Part shown: one piece after another, positions 18,645-27,147 of the stretch | Position numbering within the stretch: the stretch's first letter is position 1 | How the letters are laid out: every line of letters starts with the position of its first letter | DNA from: CAWKOH01 sp963851245 | GTDB taxonomy: Bacteria > Actinomycetota > Acidimicrobiia > Acidimicrobiales > Palsa-688 | Assembly (NCBI GenBank): GCA_963851245.1 | Contig: CAWKOH010000016.1 | Location: 124,001-188,000, forward strand | Reading direction: 5' to 3' | DNA length: 64,000 bases | The notes under the pieces: generated by a model | What the model was told of the DNA's origin: nothing | Seen by the model: the letters and a program-made list of their open reading frames with translations, nothing else | Database searches by the model: none | Made by a program: the position numbers and the translations under genes

Positions 18645-19887
18645 ATGGATATTGGGGGGGCACCAAAGTCAGCTCTCTCTCCCGAAGCGGAATTGCTAGA
18701 GGAGCTCGCCGATCCGGCATTCAAGGCGAACCCCTACCCGACCTTCGATCTGATTCGGCGCGAGCCCGGATGGCGGTCTCCTTCCGGGTTCAGGGTGTTC
18801 GCGAAGTATCGTGACGTCCACGAGATCCTGCGCCAGCCGGTCATCTTCGGTCAGATCACGCGGCCTCAACCCAGCTTCCACGTCATGGATCCGCCCGACC
18901 ACACACGACTGCGTGGCCTCGTAAACAGGGCCTTCACGCCGCGTTCAATATCCGCTCAGGACGAGATGATAAGGGAAGTCGCATCCGAACTGGTTCTCCA
19001 GGTCAGAGACGCCGGTCGGATGGAGTTCGTGTCAGAGTACGCCCGCCCGTTTCCAGCGATGGTGATCTCCCGGATCCTCGGTGTCCCGTATGAGGGTGGT
19101 GAACGGTGGAATACCTGGCTGGATGCCGTGCGGGCATCACGCGGTGTGATCCACTTGCTCGAGTTCGACCCCGAGGAAGTCGAGGACGAAGCGGTGACCG
19201 CTCGCAGCGAAGGGCGAAAGATTGCCGACTACCTGCGTGGGCTCATGGAGGAGCGGAGATCCTCGTTGGGCGACGACATCATCAGCCGGCTGATCACCGC
19301 CCGCGATGGTGACGACGTCCTGTCAGAGGACGAAGTCCTCTTCACCCTGGTCTTACTCTTGGGGGCGGGGTTGCACACGACGACAGGACAGTTGGGCAAT
19401 CTCGTTTTCACCCTGCTTCAGCGACCGGAGGTCATCGCGCAGATCCGATCCGACCCCGACCTGATACCGAATGCGGTCGAGGAGGGAATGCGTTTCGACG
19501 GCGCGGTCCAGAAGTGACTACCGCCTCGTTCATCAGGACACGACCATCGGAGGTGTCGAGCTGCCCGCGGGTGAGCGAGTCATGCTGCTGTTCGGCGCGG
19601 CCAATCGCGATCCCGATGTGTTCGACGAACCCGATGTCTTCGATATCTATCGGGAAAATGCCAGTGCCCATCTAACCTTCGGGTTCGGTATCCACCGCTG
19701 CCTGGGGGCGCCCTTGGCGAAGGTGGAGTTACAGACCGGTCTGAGATCGGTTCTCCTCGGCCTACCGGACCTCCATATGGTCGGAGATCCGGATTTCCAC
19801 CGGTACGATCGCTTCCGCGCCCTGGGCTCGCTCGACGTGGCATGGAGTCCGGCTGCCTCTCCGGACTCGGTCCCCAAGGCCTCCTGA
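18645..19887 (+). CDS. Cytochrome P450 (frameshift at about 19515)
   Basis: A soluble bacterial P450 of about 413 residues. HVMDPPDHTRLRGLVNRAFTPR is the C-helix region, and the I-helix is LLLGAGLHTTTGQL, in which the usual acidic residue before TT is replaced. The ExxR is in VEEGMRFDGAVQ, and the heme-binding loop is FGFGIHRCLGAPLAKVE. One base is out of step right after AVQK. The ATG at 18645 follows AAGGAG and lies 46 bp after the amidohydrolase, so they share the site 5 transcript. P450s of this kind hydroxylate hydrophobic ring substrates with ferredoxin; no ferredoxin gene is in the window. Confidence 0.85.
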
Positions 19888-19923
19888 TCCGATGCAGGGG
19901 AGCGGTGCGCTGCGGTAGTGACG

Positions 19924-20844
19924 TTAGTTGTGTCTTGGTGCCAGGCGTGAGACGAAGTCTCGAATTCCTTGGTTGACCTGCTCTGTCGCTTCGAGCATGG
20001 AGAAGTGCCCGACTCCATCGAGGACCACGATCTCCGTGTCCGGCTTCGAGGGCGCGCGTAGCAAATCGATGTATCGGGAACTCTGTCCAGCAGCGAGGGA
20101 ATAGCGAGGTGTGTCGTTATCGTGGTAGGTGCTCTGAATCGCCAGTAGGGGTGCTTCGAGGGTCCGCACCGCTTTGGGCATGGCGAAGGCGTCCCACGGA
20201 GCGGTGGAACGAGTGATCGCGGACAGTACTTCGGCCGGTGTGAATTTCATGGAGTGACGGATTCGGTCCTGCGTTGCCGTCGGAAGCCGGTCCAGCAGCA
20301 GCTCGTCCGTGATCTTCTGGAAGTAGCTCTCGGCGTCGAACTCGGCCAAGCTGGAGGCGACCTCCGACCAGTCTGCCTGGTTCCAAACCCTGCTCCCGTC
20401 CACCAGCACCACCGCCCGGACCAGAGAAGGGTGCATCTCCGCGGCCAGCAGGGCGACCCGGGTGCCGTAGCTGTGACCAATGAGGACCGCTGGTTCAAGA
20501 CCAAGGCCACCAATCATGTGGCCAACATCGGCCGCCATCTGCTGGAGGGTGGAAGTGCGCGGATCCGCGGTGGTCGAAGCGCCGTGGCCGCGCTGGTCGC
20601 AGGCCAGGGCCACGTGATCGCGCCCAAGGTCCACGAGCTGGTGGTCCCAGTCTTGGTGGGTGCACGCACCGCCGTGAAGGAAGAGGAGGGGCGTTCCTCT
20701 CGAGCCAACCTGGCGAAAGAACAGCTCGGCGCCGGCTACATCGAACCTTGGTGAGGCGCTGCGCTCAACCTCGTGATCTTTGCTCCCTGGACTGCTTGCG
20801 GAACTCGTTGTATTCGTGCAGGTTGGCCGGTGATATGGCTCCAT
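19924..20844 (-). CDS. Alpha/beta hydrolase
   Basis: A 306-residue serine hydrolase. The oxyanion HGGACTHQDWD, nucleophile elbow GHSYG and catalytic His in DGVGHFSMLE are all present. The ATG at 20844 would overlap the upstream SDR by 80 bp, and the homologous part starts near residue 35 (RFDVAGAELFFRQVG), so a later start is possible though no good codon is seen. It is a paralogue of the hydrolase at 23458. Both sit directly behind a matching SDR, on opposite strands. Esterase, lactonase or C-C hydrolase activity is plausible. Confidence 0.85.
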   Translation of the reverse strand: MEPYHRPTCTNTTSSASSPGSKDHEVERSASPRFDVAGAELFFRQVGSRGTPLLFLHGGACTHQDWDHQLVDLGRDHVALACDQRGHGASTTADPRTSTLQQMAADVGHMIGGLGLEPAVLIGHSYGTRVALLAAEMHPSLVRAVVLVDGSRVWNQADWSEVASSLAEFDAESYFQKITDELLLDRLPTATQDRIRHSMKFTPAEVLSAITRSTAPWDAFAMPKAVRTLEAPLLAIQSTYHDNDTPRYSLAAGQSSRYIDLLRAPSKPDTEIVVLDGVGHFSMLEATEQVNQGIRDFVSRLAPRHN

Positions 20845-21779
20845 TTTTGTCCTCCACCTGGTCCCAGTTGTCTCTCACTTCTTCCGGCGTCATCTCCGAA
20901 GGGGCCGGGCTGTCATAGCCCCGGCAGGCCAGCGCGTAGATCCTTCGTACGTTGCCGGCGTCGGTTGCGTAGCAGCCGCCGGTCGACTGGCAACTGGCGT
21001 GGACGAGCCACATCGCCGCCGGCGCCGTCATGGCCGGGGACCGCTCGGCCTTGCGACTCGCGGCAGCCGGATTGATCGAAACATTCGCCCGCGTGACGGC
21101 CCCGGGTAGCAAGGCATTGGCGTGGATGCCGTCGGGGCCCCCTTCGATCGCCAGGGTCTGCGTCAGGCCCCATAGCGCACCCTTGGCCGCCGAGTAGGCC
21201 GTCACACCGACGTTGCCGAACAGTACGCCTTCGATGGAACAGATGTTCAATATGCGTCCGCAGCCGGAGCGGACCAATGACGGCCAGGCGGCCTTAGCGA
21301 GATTGAAGGCACCCCCGGCGTGGACGGCGAGAGTGTCGAAGAAGTCGCCGGAGCTGGTGTTCTCCAGCGAGGCGTACGGCACGATGCCGGCGGCATGTAT
21401 GACCACGTCGACCGAGCCGAATGCCTCGAGTGCATCGGTCACGATGGACCGGGCCCCCTCGGGATCGCTGACGTCGGCCTCGTTCGCCACGGCGGATCCC
21501 GCCGGCCGCGCTGATGGCTGCCGCCACGATGCCAGCGATGCCTGGCTCCCTGGCGTCCTGTCCGAACGAAGCCGCCTCTCCGCCCAGTGCGCTGTATCTG
21601 TCGGCGTCTTTGGACACGCCGATGTCGTTCACCAGCACGTGCGCCCCCAGGGCGGCGAGCAGCTCCGCGTAGGCTCGGCCGATGCCCCGCCCGGCTCCCG
21701 TCACCACCGCGGTGCGGTCGTCGAACCGCAACGACCCGCTGGGGACTGGCACCGTCTCCTTTGTTGTCGCGGCTGGCAT
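20765..21779 (-). CDS. SDR, multifunctional-protein-2-like (frameshift near 21495)
   Basis: A dehydrogenase of about 338 residues similar to the (3R)-hydroxyacyl-CoA dehydrogenase domain of peroxisomal MFE-2. It has VVTGAGRGIGRAYA, LVNDIGVSKDADRYSALGG, HAAGIVPYASL, the Ser in NICSIEGVLFGN and YSAAK. A single frame change near 21495 separates the cofactor part from the catalytic part. The ATG at 21777-21779 follows GGGGGTCGGG. Operator site 6 and a good minus-strand promoter lie upstream. It heads a two-gene unit with the alpha/beta hydrolase at 19924. Confidence 0.83.
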
Positions 21780-21836
21780 CCCGACCCCCGAGCTGGCGCT
21801 GTACTGAGGGCACGATATTCTCAGAGGACGCCCACT

Positions 21837-21854
21837 GTCAACGCGAGTGTGGAT
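21837..21854 (-). promoter_or_regulatory. Regulon operator site 6 with minus-strand promoter
   Basis: On the minus strand this reads ATCCACACTCGCGTTGAC. The -35 TTGACA (complement of 21836-21841) and -10 TATCGT (complement of 21812-21817) are 18 bp apart. It drives the SDR/hydrolase pair on the minus strand and lies 19 bp from site 7, which faces the other way. Confidence 0.8.
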
Positions 21855-21873
21855 CAGGCGGCGTTCACCATTA

Positions 21874-21891
21874 GTAAACAGTAACGTTGAC
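21874..21891 (+). promoter_or_regulatory. Regulon operator site 7 with promoter
   Basis: GTAAACAGTAACGTTGAC. The -35 TTGACA (21887-21892) and -10 TACCAT (21911-21916) are 18 bp apart. It drives the SnoaL-like gene and the second SDR/hydrolase pair. Its left arm differs from consensus at one position. Confidence 0.8.
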
Positions 21892-21970
21892 AATCGCGCC
21901 TGGGCCGGAGTACCATGCAGGCCCAGTACTTCCCTCAATCCGCTGGCAACATCGTCATGGGAGGGTATTT

Positions 21971-22381
21971 GTGAACACCAGGCCGGTAGAAGAGCTCGTC
22001 CAATGGTGGGCCGACGAGTACAACAAGGGCATCGGTTATGCCAGCGTCATCATGCACCCCGAAGGGACGCTTTTCGAGCGGCCCAGTGCGCAGTACTCAG
22101 CCGGTCGCCAGGTGAATCGCGACGGACTGGTCGCCATGGAGAATCGGCAGCTGGCCCTGCAGCCAGATCGACAGATCCACCTCGAATGGGTAGCTCCACT
22201 GGCCGACGAGGGCCACGCCCTGATCCAGTACTGGCACCAGGGTCATACCAAGGACGGCACTGAACTGACCTTCTTCGGCCTGAGCACGATCAAGTTCGTC
22301 GACGACAAGGTCTATCGATGGGTCGATACGGTAGTTCGGTTCAAGCGACCAGAGGACTCTGCGGAGCTGACACCGTACTGA
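21971..22381 (+). CDS. SnoaL/NTF2-like protein
   Basis: A 136-residue single-domain protein resembling the ketosteroid-isomerase/SnoaL fold, with TRPVEELVQWWADEYNKG, HLEWVAPLADEGHALIQYWHQGH and the closing FVDDKVYRWVDTVVRF. Such proteins act as isomerases, cyclases or dehydratases on small ring substrates. The open frame extends to 21887, but that would lie in the promoter; the GTG at 21971, with GGGAGGG just upstream, is preferred. It lies between two divergent SDR/hydrolase pairs. Confidence 0.7.
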   Translation: MNTRPVEELVQWWADEYNKGIGYASVIMHPEGTLFERPSAQYSAGRQVNRDGLVAMENRQLALQPDRQIHLEWVAPLADEGHALIQYWHQGHTKDGTELTFFGLSTIKFVDDKVYRWVDTVVRFKRPEDSAELTPY

Positions 22382-22465
22382 ACTCTCGGGACAGAGTCGG
22401 CGGACCCCTGCTCCGCCTGGATCCTAGGATCAAGGCTCTGCTGAGGCACCACACTGGAGGGCATT

Positions 22466-23461
22466 ATGAACACACAGTGCGGGGAGTCGATTCGTTTCGA
22501 CGGGCTGGTGGCCGTCGTTACGGGCGCGGGCCGGGGCCTGGGTCGGTCTTTCGCCATGGAACTGGCTCGACGGGGAGCGGCGGTGGTCGTCAACGACATA
22601 GGAGTCTCGGCGGACGCTGAGCGATACGCCCACCTCGGTCCGGGAGCAGGTGAGCTGGGGGCAGACGCTCAGGTCGGCAGTGTTGCCGCTGGCGTCGTGG
22701 CCGAGATCCGGGCCAGCGGCGGGGTAGCCGAATCTGACGCGTCGGATGTCTCCGATGAGCACTCTGCCGGGTCGATAATCGGGACGGCAGTATCCCACTT
22801 CGGACGGATCGACATCGTCATCAACAACGCCGGTGTGGTCCCGCAAGCGCCCTTGGAGGACCTGAGTCTCAAGGACCTCCAGACTGCGCTCGGCGTGCAT
22901 GTGGGGGGCACTTTCAATGTGACGCGGGCGGCGTGGCCCATCATGCGGGAGCAGCGCTTCGGTCGGGTGTTGAACGTCTGCTCCATAGAGGGGGTCCTGG
23001 TCGGTAACCCAGGGTTTGCCGCCTATGCGGCGGCGAAGGCCGGAATCATGGGAATGACGCGGAGCCTGGCTGCCGAGGGTGCACCCCTTGGAATAGGCGT
23101 CAATGGCCTCCTGCCCGGGGCCACCACACGCGGCAACGTCTCGGTCTCCACTGGCTACGTCCGGGACCCTTCATTGGATCGTTCCCCGGATCTGGTGGCT
23201 CCTATGGCGGCCTGGCTGGTACACCCGGACTGCGCGGTGAAGGGGCAGTTCTTCGCTTCGACGGCGGGAAGCGTCCGTGCTGTGTTCACATCGGCCGCCC
23301 GCGGTTACCAGAGTGTCAACCCGAGGGAACTCACTGTGGAGGCGATCAGGGAGCACTGGGACGAAATCGAGAGCCAAGCCGGATCGATCGCCCCCCGCAC
23401 CGTCAAGGAGTACAACGACTTTCGCACCGGAATCTACGACGACGTCGTGTCCAGCCCTTGA
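22466..23461 (+). CDS. SDR, multifunctional-protein-2-like
   Basis: A complete 331-residue paralogue of the SDR at 20765-21779. It has VVTGAGRGLGRSFA, VVVNDIGVSADAERYAHLG, NNAGVVPQAPLED, the Ser in NVCSIEGVLVGN and YAAAK. The shared C-terminal tail (AARGYQS, then REHWDEIE and VKEYNDF) is also present in the paralogue and is not part of the basic SDR fold. A role as a hydroxyacyl-CoA dehydrogenase is inferred from MFE-2 similarity. The ATG follows GGAGGG. Its stop overlaps the hydrolase start. Confidence 0.88.
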   Translation: MNTQCGESIRFDGLVAVVTGAGRGLGRSFAMELARRGAAVVVNDIGVSADAERYAHLGPGAGELGADAQVGSVAAGVVAEIRASGGVAESDASDVSDEHSAGSIIGTAVSHFGRIDIVINNAGVVPQAPLEDLSLKDLQTALGVHVGGTFNVTRAAWPIMREQRFGRVLNVCSIEGVLVGNPGFAAYAAAKAGIMGMTRSLAAEGAPLGIGVNGLLPGATTRGNVSVSTGYVRDPSLDRSPDLVAPMAAWLVHPDCAVKGQFFASTAGSVRAVFTSAARGYQSVNPRELTVEAIREHWDEIESQAGSIAPRTVKEYNDFRTGIYDDVVSSP

Positions 23462-24291
23462 GTGCTCCAACACTCGTCGTATCCCTCTCGAAGAGGGGTT
23501 GGCGTCTCGAGAAAGCCGGCGCAGGTGATCCGGCCCTGGTCTTCGTGCACGGCTTCTGCTGCAGCTCCAGCGACTGGCGCTACCAGGTGGAAGAGTTCGC
23601 GGCCACGAGCCGCGTACTTGCCGTCGATCTACCGGCTCACGGCGGGTCGCCGTCTCTAAGTCGATGTACGGTCCAAGCGCTGATAGACGAGACTATCGGC
23701 CTCATTGAAGACGAAGTCAGTGGGCCGTGCGTGGTCATCGGGCATTCGATGGGGTGCCGTATGGCTCTGGGCGCCGGAGCCGCGTTGTCCGAGCAGGTCG
23801 TGGGCCTGGTCTTCGTTGACGGCAGCTGGGTCGGCAACGGCGACGCCGAAGAGCTCGCAGCCGCGGCCCTCGCCCGCCTGGACGCGGAGGGCTTGCGAGC
23901 GACGCTACGTCGCTCCTTTGAGGACATGTTTCTTGACGACTCGAATCCGGTGTTTCGGGACCAGGCGCTCGACCGCGCCTTAGCCGTGCCGTCATCCACC
24001 GTGAGGACGTTGTTGCCGGACATCTTCCGTTGGGACGCTACCAACCTGGGCGCCGTGCTGACCGCGGTGGAACAGCCGGTGCTCGCCCTCCAGAGCACAC
24101 AAGTGAACGAGCAGGCCGTCCGCGTACCTATCACCAGCGCTGACCCGGTGCCATGGTTGGAACTGCTGTGTGAACGGATCAGGAACCTTCGGATCGAGTT
24201 CATCGAGAGGGCGGGCCACTTCTCCATGCTGGAGCGACCCATGGAGGTGAACGCAGCCATATACCGGTTCCTCGATTCGCTCTGCCGGTAG
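23458..24291 (+). CDS. Alpha/beta hydrolase
   Basis: A 277-residue serine hydrolase with the HG oxyanion in VFVHGFCCSSSDWRYQ, nucleophile GHSMG, and the catalytic His in ERAGHFSMLERP. The start overlaps the SDR stop (TTGA), so the two are translationally coupled. It mirrors the hydrolase at 19924 in both sequence and position. An ester, lactone or CoA-thioester substrate is possible. Confidence 0.87.
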   Translation: MSAPTLVVSLSKRGWRLEKAGAGDPALVFVHGFCCSSSDWRYQVEEFAATSRVLAVDLPAHGGSPSLSRCTVQALIDETIGLIEDEVSGPCVVIGHSMGCRMALGAGAALSEQVVGLVFVDGSWVGNGDAEELAAAALARLDAEGLRATLRRSFEDMFLDDSNPVFRDQALDRALAVPSSTVRTLLPDIFRWDATNLGAVLTAVEQPVLALQSTQVNEQAVRVPITSADPVPWLELLCERIRNLRIEFIERAGHFSMLERPMEVNAAIYRFLDSLCR

Positions 24292-24306
24292 AACCGGCAA
24301 CCACCA

Positions 24307-25137
24307 CTAGGAACCCGGGACAGAAGCCGGCCGCCCGCGGGTGCCGGGACGGGAGATGCTCCAAGCGGCCGTCCAGCCGCCGTCGACCACCAACGTGTGT
24401 CCGGTGATCATGCTCGCAGCCGGTGACAGAAGAAAAAGGATCGGTGCCGTCACCTCGTGAGGATAGGCGGGACGGCCGTTGAGCATCCGCTCCTGCACTT
24501 CGCGCGCCAGCTCCGGATGCTGCTCCAGCGACTCCGCTACCTGTCCGGTGAGAGTGGGTCCAGGGGCTACGCCGTTGACCCGGATCCCGTCGCGCGCCCA
24601 CTCGCTGGCGAGTGACCGGGTCAGATTGATGAGTCCGGCCTTGGCGGCACTGTACGGGGCCCGGCCGACACTCCCCAAGATGCCGGCTTGGCTAGAAATG
24701 TTCACGATCGAGCCACCGGTGGACAGAGACATCATCGCCCGTGCGGCCAACACGCATGACCAATAGGCGCTGCGCAGATTGATGTTGAGCAAGGCGTCGA
24801 CTTCTTCCTCAGTGTAGTCGACCGCCTCTCGACGCCGGTCCCACCCCGCATTATTGACTATCCCATCGATACGGCCGCAGACGTCCAGCGTCTCGCTTAT
24901 CAGTAGGTGGATACCTTTGGTCTCCGAGAGGTCGGCCCGAATGGTCACGACCTCACCGCCAGCCGCGCTGACCTCCTCTCTCAGTGAGTCGAGGTCCACC
25001 TGGGTCCGGCTACAGGCCACCACCGTCGCCGAGGACGCGCACAGGTCTGACACCAGGACCCGACCAATTCCACGCCCCGCTCCGGTGACCACCACGACCT
25101 GGCCGGAGACGTCGAAATACGGGAGTGTCACAACCAT
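24307..25137 (-). CDS. Short-chain dehydrogenase/reductase (SDR)
   Basis: A 276-residue classical SDR, with VVVTGAGRGIGRVL, IVNNAGWDRR, the Ser in VNISSQAGILG, YSAAK, and a C-terminal TGHTLVVDGGW typical of 3-oxoacyl reductase-like enzymes. The frame is open to 25182, but the ATG at 25137 has a good ribosome site (AAAGGG) and matches the family N-terminus. Operator site 8 lies about 40 bp upstream. It converges with the hydrolase at 23458. Confidence 0.87.
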   Translation of the reverse strand: MVVTLPYFDVSGQVVVVTGAGRGIGRVLVSDLCASSATVVACSRTQVDLDSLREEVSAAGGEVVTIRADLSETKGIHLLISETLDVCGRIDGIVNNAGWDRRREAVDYTEEEVDALLNINLRSAYWSCVLAARAMMSLSTGGSIVNISSQAGILGSVGRAPYSAAKAGLINLTRSLASEWARDGIRVNGVAPGPTLTGQVAESLEQHPELAREVQERMLNGRPAYPHEVTAPILFLLSPAASMITGHTLVVDGGWTAAWSISRPGTRGRPASVPGS

Positions 25138-25174
25138 CGTCCCTTTCACATCGAGCTCGGACGGCTGACTGTAA

Positions 25175-25192
25175 ATCAACACTAGTGTAGAT
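25175..25192 (-). promoter_or_regulatory. Regulon operator site 8 (weaker)
   Basis: On the minus strand this reads ATCTACACTAGTGTTGAT, two mismatches from consensus in the outer bases and one inside. The -35 would be TTGATT; a good -10 is not obvious. It precedes the SDR at 24307-25137. Confidence 0.65.
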
Positions 25193-25351
25193 CAGCCTGC
25201 GTTAGTGACCCGCCGCGGTCTGAGGCGGCGGGGGCACAAGACTGATGCCGGTGCTGGCCAGCCCGGCGTTCCCCTGAAACTGTGCGGCCCGATCGGGCGA
25301 GTTGGGGACCGGTGGGACTTCTTGTCGCCCGAGAGACGCGAGATAAGGTTT

Positions 25352-25369
25352 GTCAACGACAGAGTTGAC
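25352..25369 (+). promoter_or_regulatory. Regulon operator site 9 with promoter
   Basis: GTCAACGACAGAGTTGAC. The -35 TTGACG (25365-25370) and -10 TACAAT (25388-25393) are 17 bp apart. It drives the binding protein of the ABC importer. Confidence 0.87.
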
Positions 25370-25511
25370 GAATGGCTCCACACCAGTTACAATCGACATA
25401 CCTTCGGGATGTAGGACTGTGTTGCCCAGGGGGGGTTACTTATCAACTCTTGCGTCGTGCCCACCGGCCTTGTCTCCAGAGGGCCCTCGAGTCATTCAAG
25501 AAAGAAGAGCA

Positions 25512-26756
25512 ATGATTAGAACACGACAACGCTGGATAGTTGTTTGCGCCCTCTTGGCCATGGTCGGGGGATTGCTGACGGCCTGCAGCAGCAGCAGTAA
25601 GACGTCGTCCGGGTCTTCGAGTAGTACTACTGCTGCATCGGCATCGGCGGCTTCGCTCGGTAGCCCGTTTGTGATCGGGTTCCCCTGCAGTTGCTCCGGG
25701 ACGTTCGCCTCGAGCACCGGCGTATCAGCCAACATCATCGCCGCCTGGGCCGACTGGACGAACGCCCATGGGGGCATCAACGGGCACAGCGTGAAAATCA
25801 TCAAGATGGATGACAGCGACAATGCTACGACCGCTCTAACACAAGTGACCCAGCTCGTCCAGCAAGACCACGTAATCGCCTTGATCGATGACTCCGACGT
25901 GGACTCCGCCTGGGCCACCTATGTCCAGCAGCAGGGGGTTCCGGTGGTCGGGGGAAACCTGGCGTCCGTGGCTATGTTCACAAATCCGGACTTCTTCCCG
26001 ATTGGTCAGACCCCCAACAACCTTCAAGACGGCCTGATCGCCGCTCAAAAGAAGGTGTCGGTGAGCAAGCTCGGCATCGGCTATTGCACGGCGGTGGCGA
26101 CGTGTGCGCTGTCCGGTCAGGCATTGAAGAGCGGCTCCTCGGCCGCGGGCATCGATGTGGTGTATGACGCCAAGATCGCCGACGCCGCGACGGACTACAC
26201 CGCCCCCTGCTTGGCCATGAAGCAGGCCGGGGCCAACGGGGTTTCGATCCTGTCAGCCGGGGCAGTCATCCAGAGCTTCGCCACCAGTTGCGCATCTCAG
26301 GACTTCACCCCCAAGTACGTCGAGACCTTTACCTCCACGAACAACTCCATGCTCGGGCTGGCGCCGCTGAACGGGACATTGGAGGTCGACCCCAATGTGC
26401 CAGCTACGGACACGGCTGTGCCGGCCATCGCCACGATGACCCAGGCGCTGAACCAGTACGAGCCGGGTACGACCACCTCAAAGGACTTCGGTCCGGGACA
26501 AACCTTCATGTGGGCCGGTGGACTGCTCTTCGCGGCCGCGGCCAAGGCCGCCAACCTGGGCGACAATGCCACCGCGGCGGATGTGCTCAACGGGCTCTAC
26601 TCGCTTCCGGCCAACGAGACCCTCGATGGGGTCGCCCCGCCGCTCAACTATCAGAGAGGCAAGCCGACCAGCGTGAACTGCTGGTTCTACGCCCAGATAC
26701 AGAACCACCAATACACGGCACCTTTCGGGGCGGCGCCGAACTGCCCGAGCGCATGA
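25512..26756 (+). CDS. Branched-chain-amino-acid-type ABC transporter, substrate-binding lipoprotein
   Basis: A 414-residue type I periplasmic-binding protein. It starts with a lipoprotein signal (basic RTRQR, a hydrophobic stretch, lipobox LTAC at about residues 24-27), then a Ser-rich linker. The mature domain follows from about SPFVIGFPCSCSG, with ADWTNAHGGINGHSVKIIKMDD as the conserved LivK-like motif. It would be anchored outside the membrane and deliver ligand to the permease encoded downstream. LivK-like proteins in catabolic clusters often bind aromatic or dicarboxylic acids rather than amino acids. A terminator and a second operator separate it from the permease gene. Confidence 0.92.
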   Translation: MIRTRQRWIVVCALLAMVGGLLTACSSSSKTSSGSSSSTTAASASAASLGSPFVIGFPCSCSGTFASSTGVSANIIAAWADWTNAHGGINGHSVKIIKMDDSDNATTALTQVTQLVQQDHVIALIDDSDVDSAWATYVQQQGVPVVGGNLASVAMFTNPDFFPIGQTPNNLQDGLIAAQKKVSVSKLGIGYCTAVATCALSGQALKSGSSAAGIDVVYDAKIADAATDYTAPCLAMKQAGANGVSILSAGAVIQSFATSCASQDFTPKYVETFTSTNNSMLGLAPLNGTLEVDPNVPATDTAVPAIATMTQALNQYEPGTTTSKDFGPGQTFMWAGGLLFAAAAKAANLGDNATAADVLNGLYSLPANETLDGVAPPLNYQRGKPTSVNCWFYAQIQNHQYTAPFGAAPNCPSA

Positions 26757-26795
26757 TGCAGCCGGTGCAGTGAAGATATCGAGAGCCTGAACCCA

Positions 26796-26836
26796 GGGAC
26801 GGGGGCCTTCTTGCTGACGCAGGAGGCCCCCGTCCC
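26796..26836 (+). terminator. Strong hairpin after the binding-protein gene
   Basis: A perfect 12-bp stem (GGGACGGGGGCC at 26796-26807 with GGCCCCCGTCCC at 26825-26836) and a 17-nt loop lie 40 bp after the stop. No T-run follows, so it may attenuate rather than stop transcription, or protect the binding-protein mRNA. Confidence 0.7.
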
Positions 26837-26902
26837 GTGTTGACGGAACAACCGATTACCGAGAGACGGCCTTCGCCTCGGGCGGGACATCGGGACAAGT
26901 AT

Positions 26903-26920
26903 TTCAACATTAGTGTTGAC
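26903..26920 (+). promoter_or_regulatory. Regulon operator site 10 with promoter
   Basis: TTCAACATTAGTGTTGAC. The -35 TTGACA (26916-26921) and -10 TATGCT (26940-26945) are 18 bp apart. It drives the permease/ATPase operon. The 200-bp leader between the promoter and the gene start at 27148 contains no gene I can support. Confidence 0.85.
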
Positions 26921-27147
26921 AAATGCTACCTGCTCGCCCTATGCTGAAGGCGGGAGGAGGCTGGGCGATGGGCGTGGTCCGTGTCCGATCCTGAGTCGAG
27001 CGAAAGAGCAGGGGGGAGTACAAGTGCTACCCAGAGAGGCGACTAAGACTCCAGTTATCTCGGACCCAAGCACTGCTTTGTCCAGCTGGCAACCGAGCGC
27101 CGGTCCGGATACGGGTGATCCGATGAATTCACTGTAGGAGCAGACCA

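Noticed and set aside
26839..26844. GTTGAC next to the terminator hairpin
   Set aside because: No matching GTCAAC arm six bases upstream and no -10 at the right spacing.
26913..27137. Possible small gene before the permease
   Set aside because: It starts inside the operator/promoter of site 10 and has no domain or ribosome site; treated as leader.
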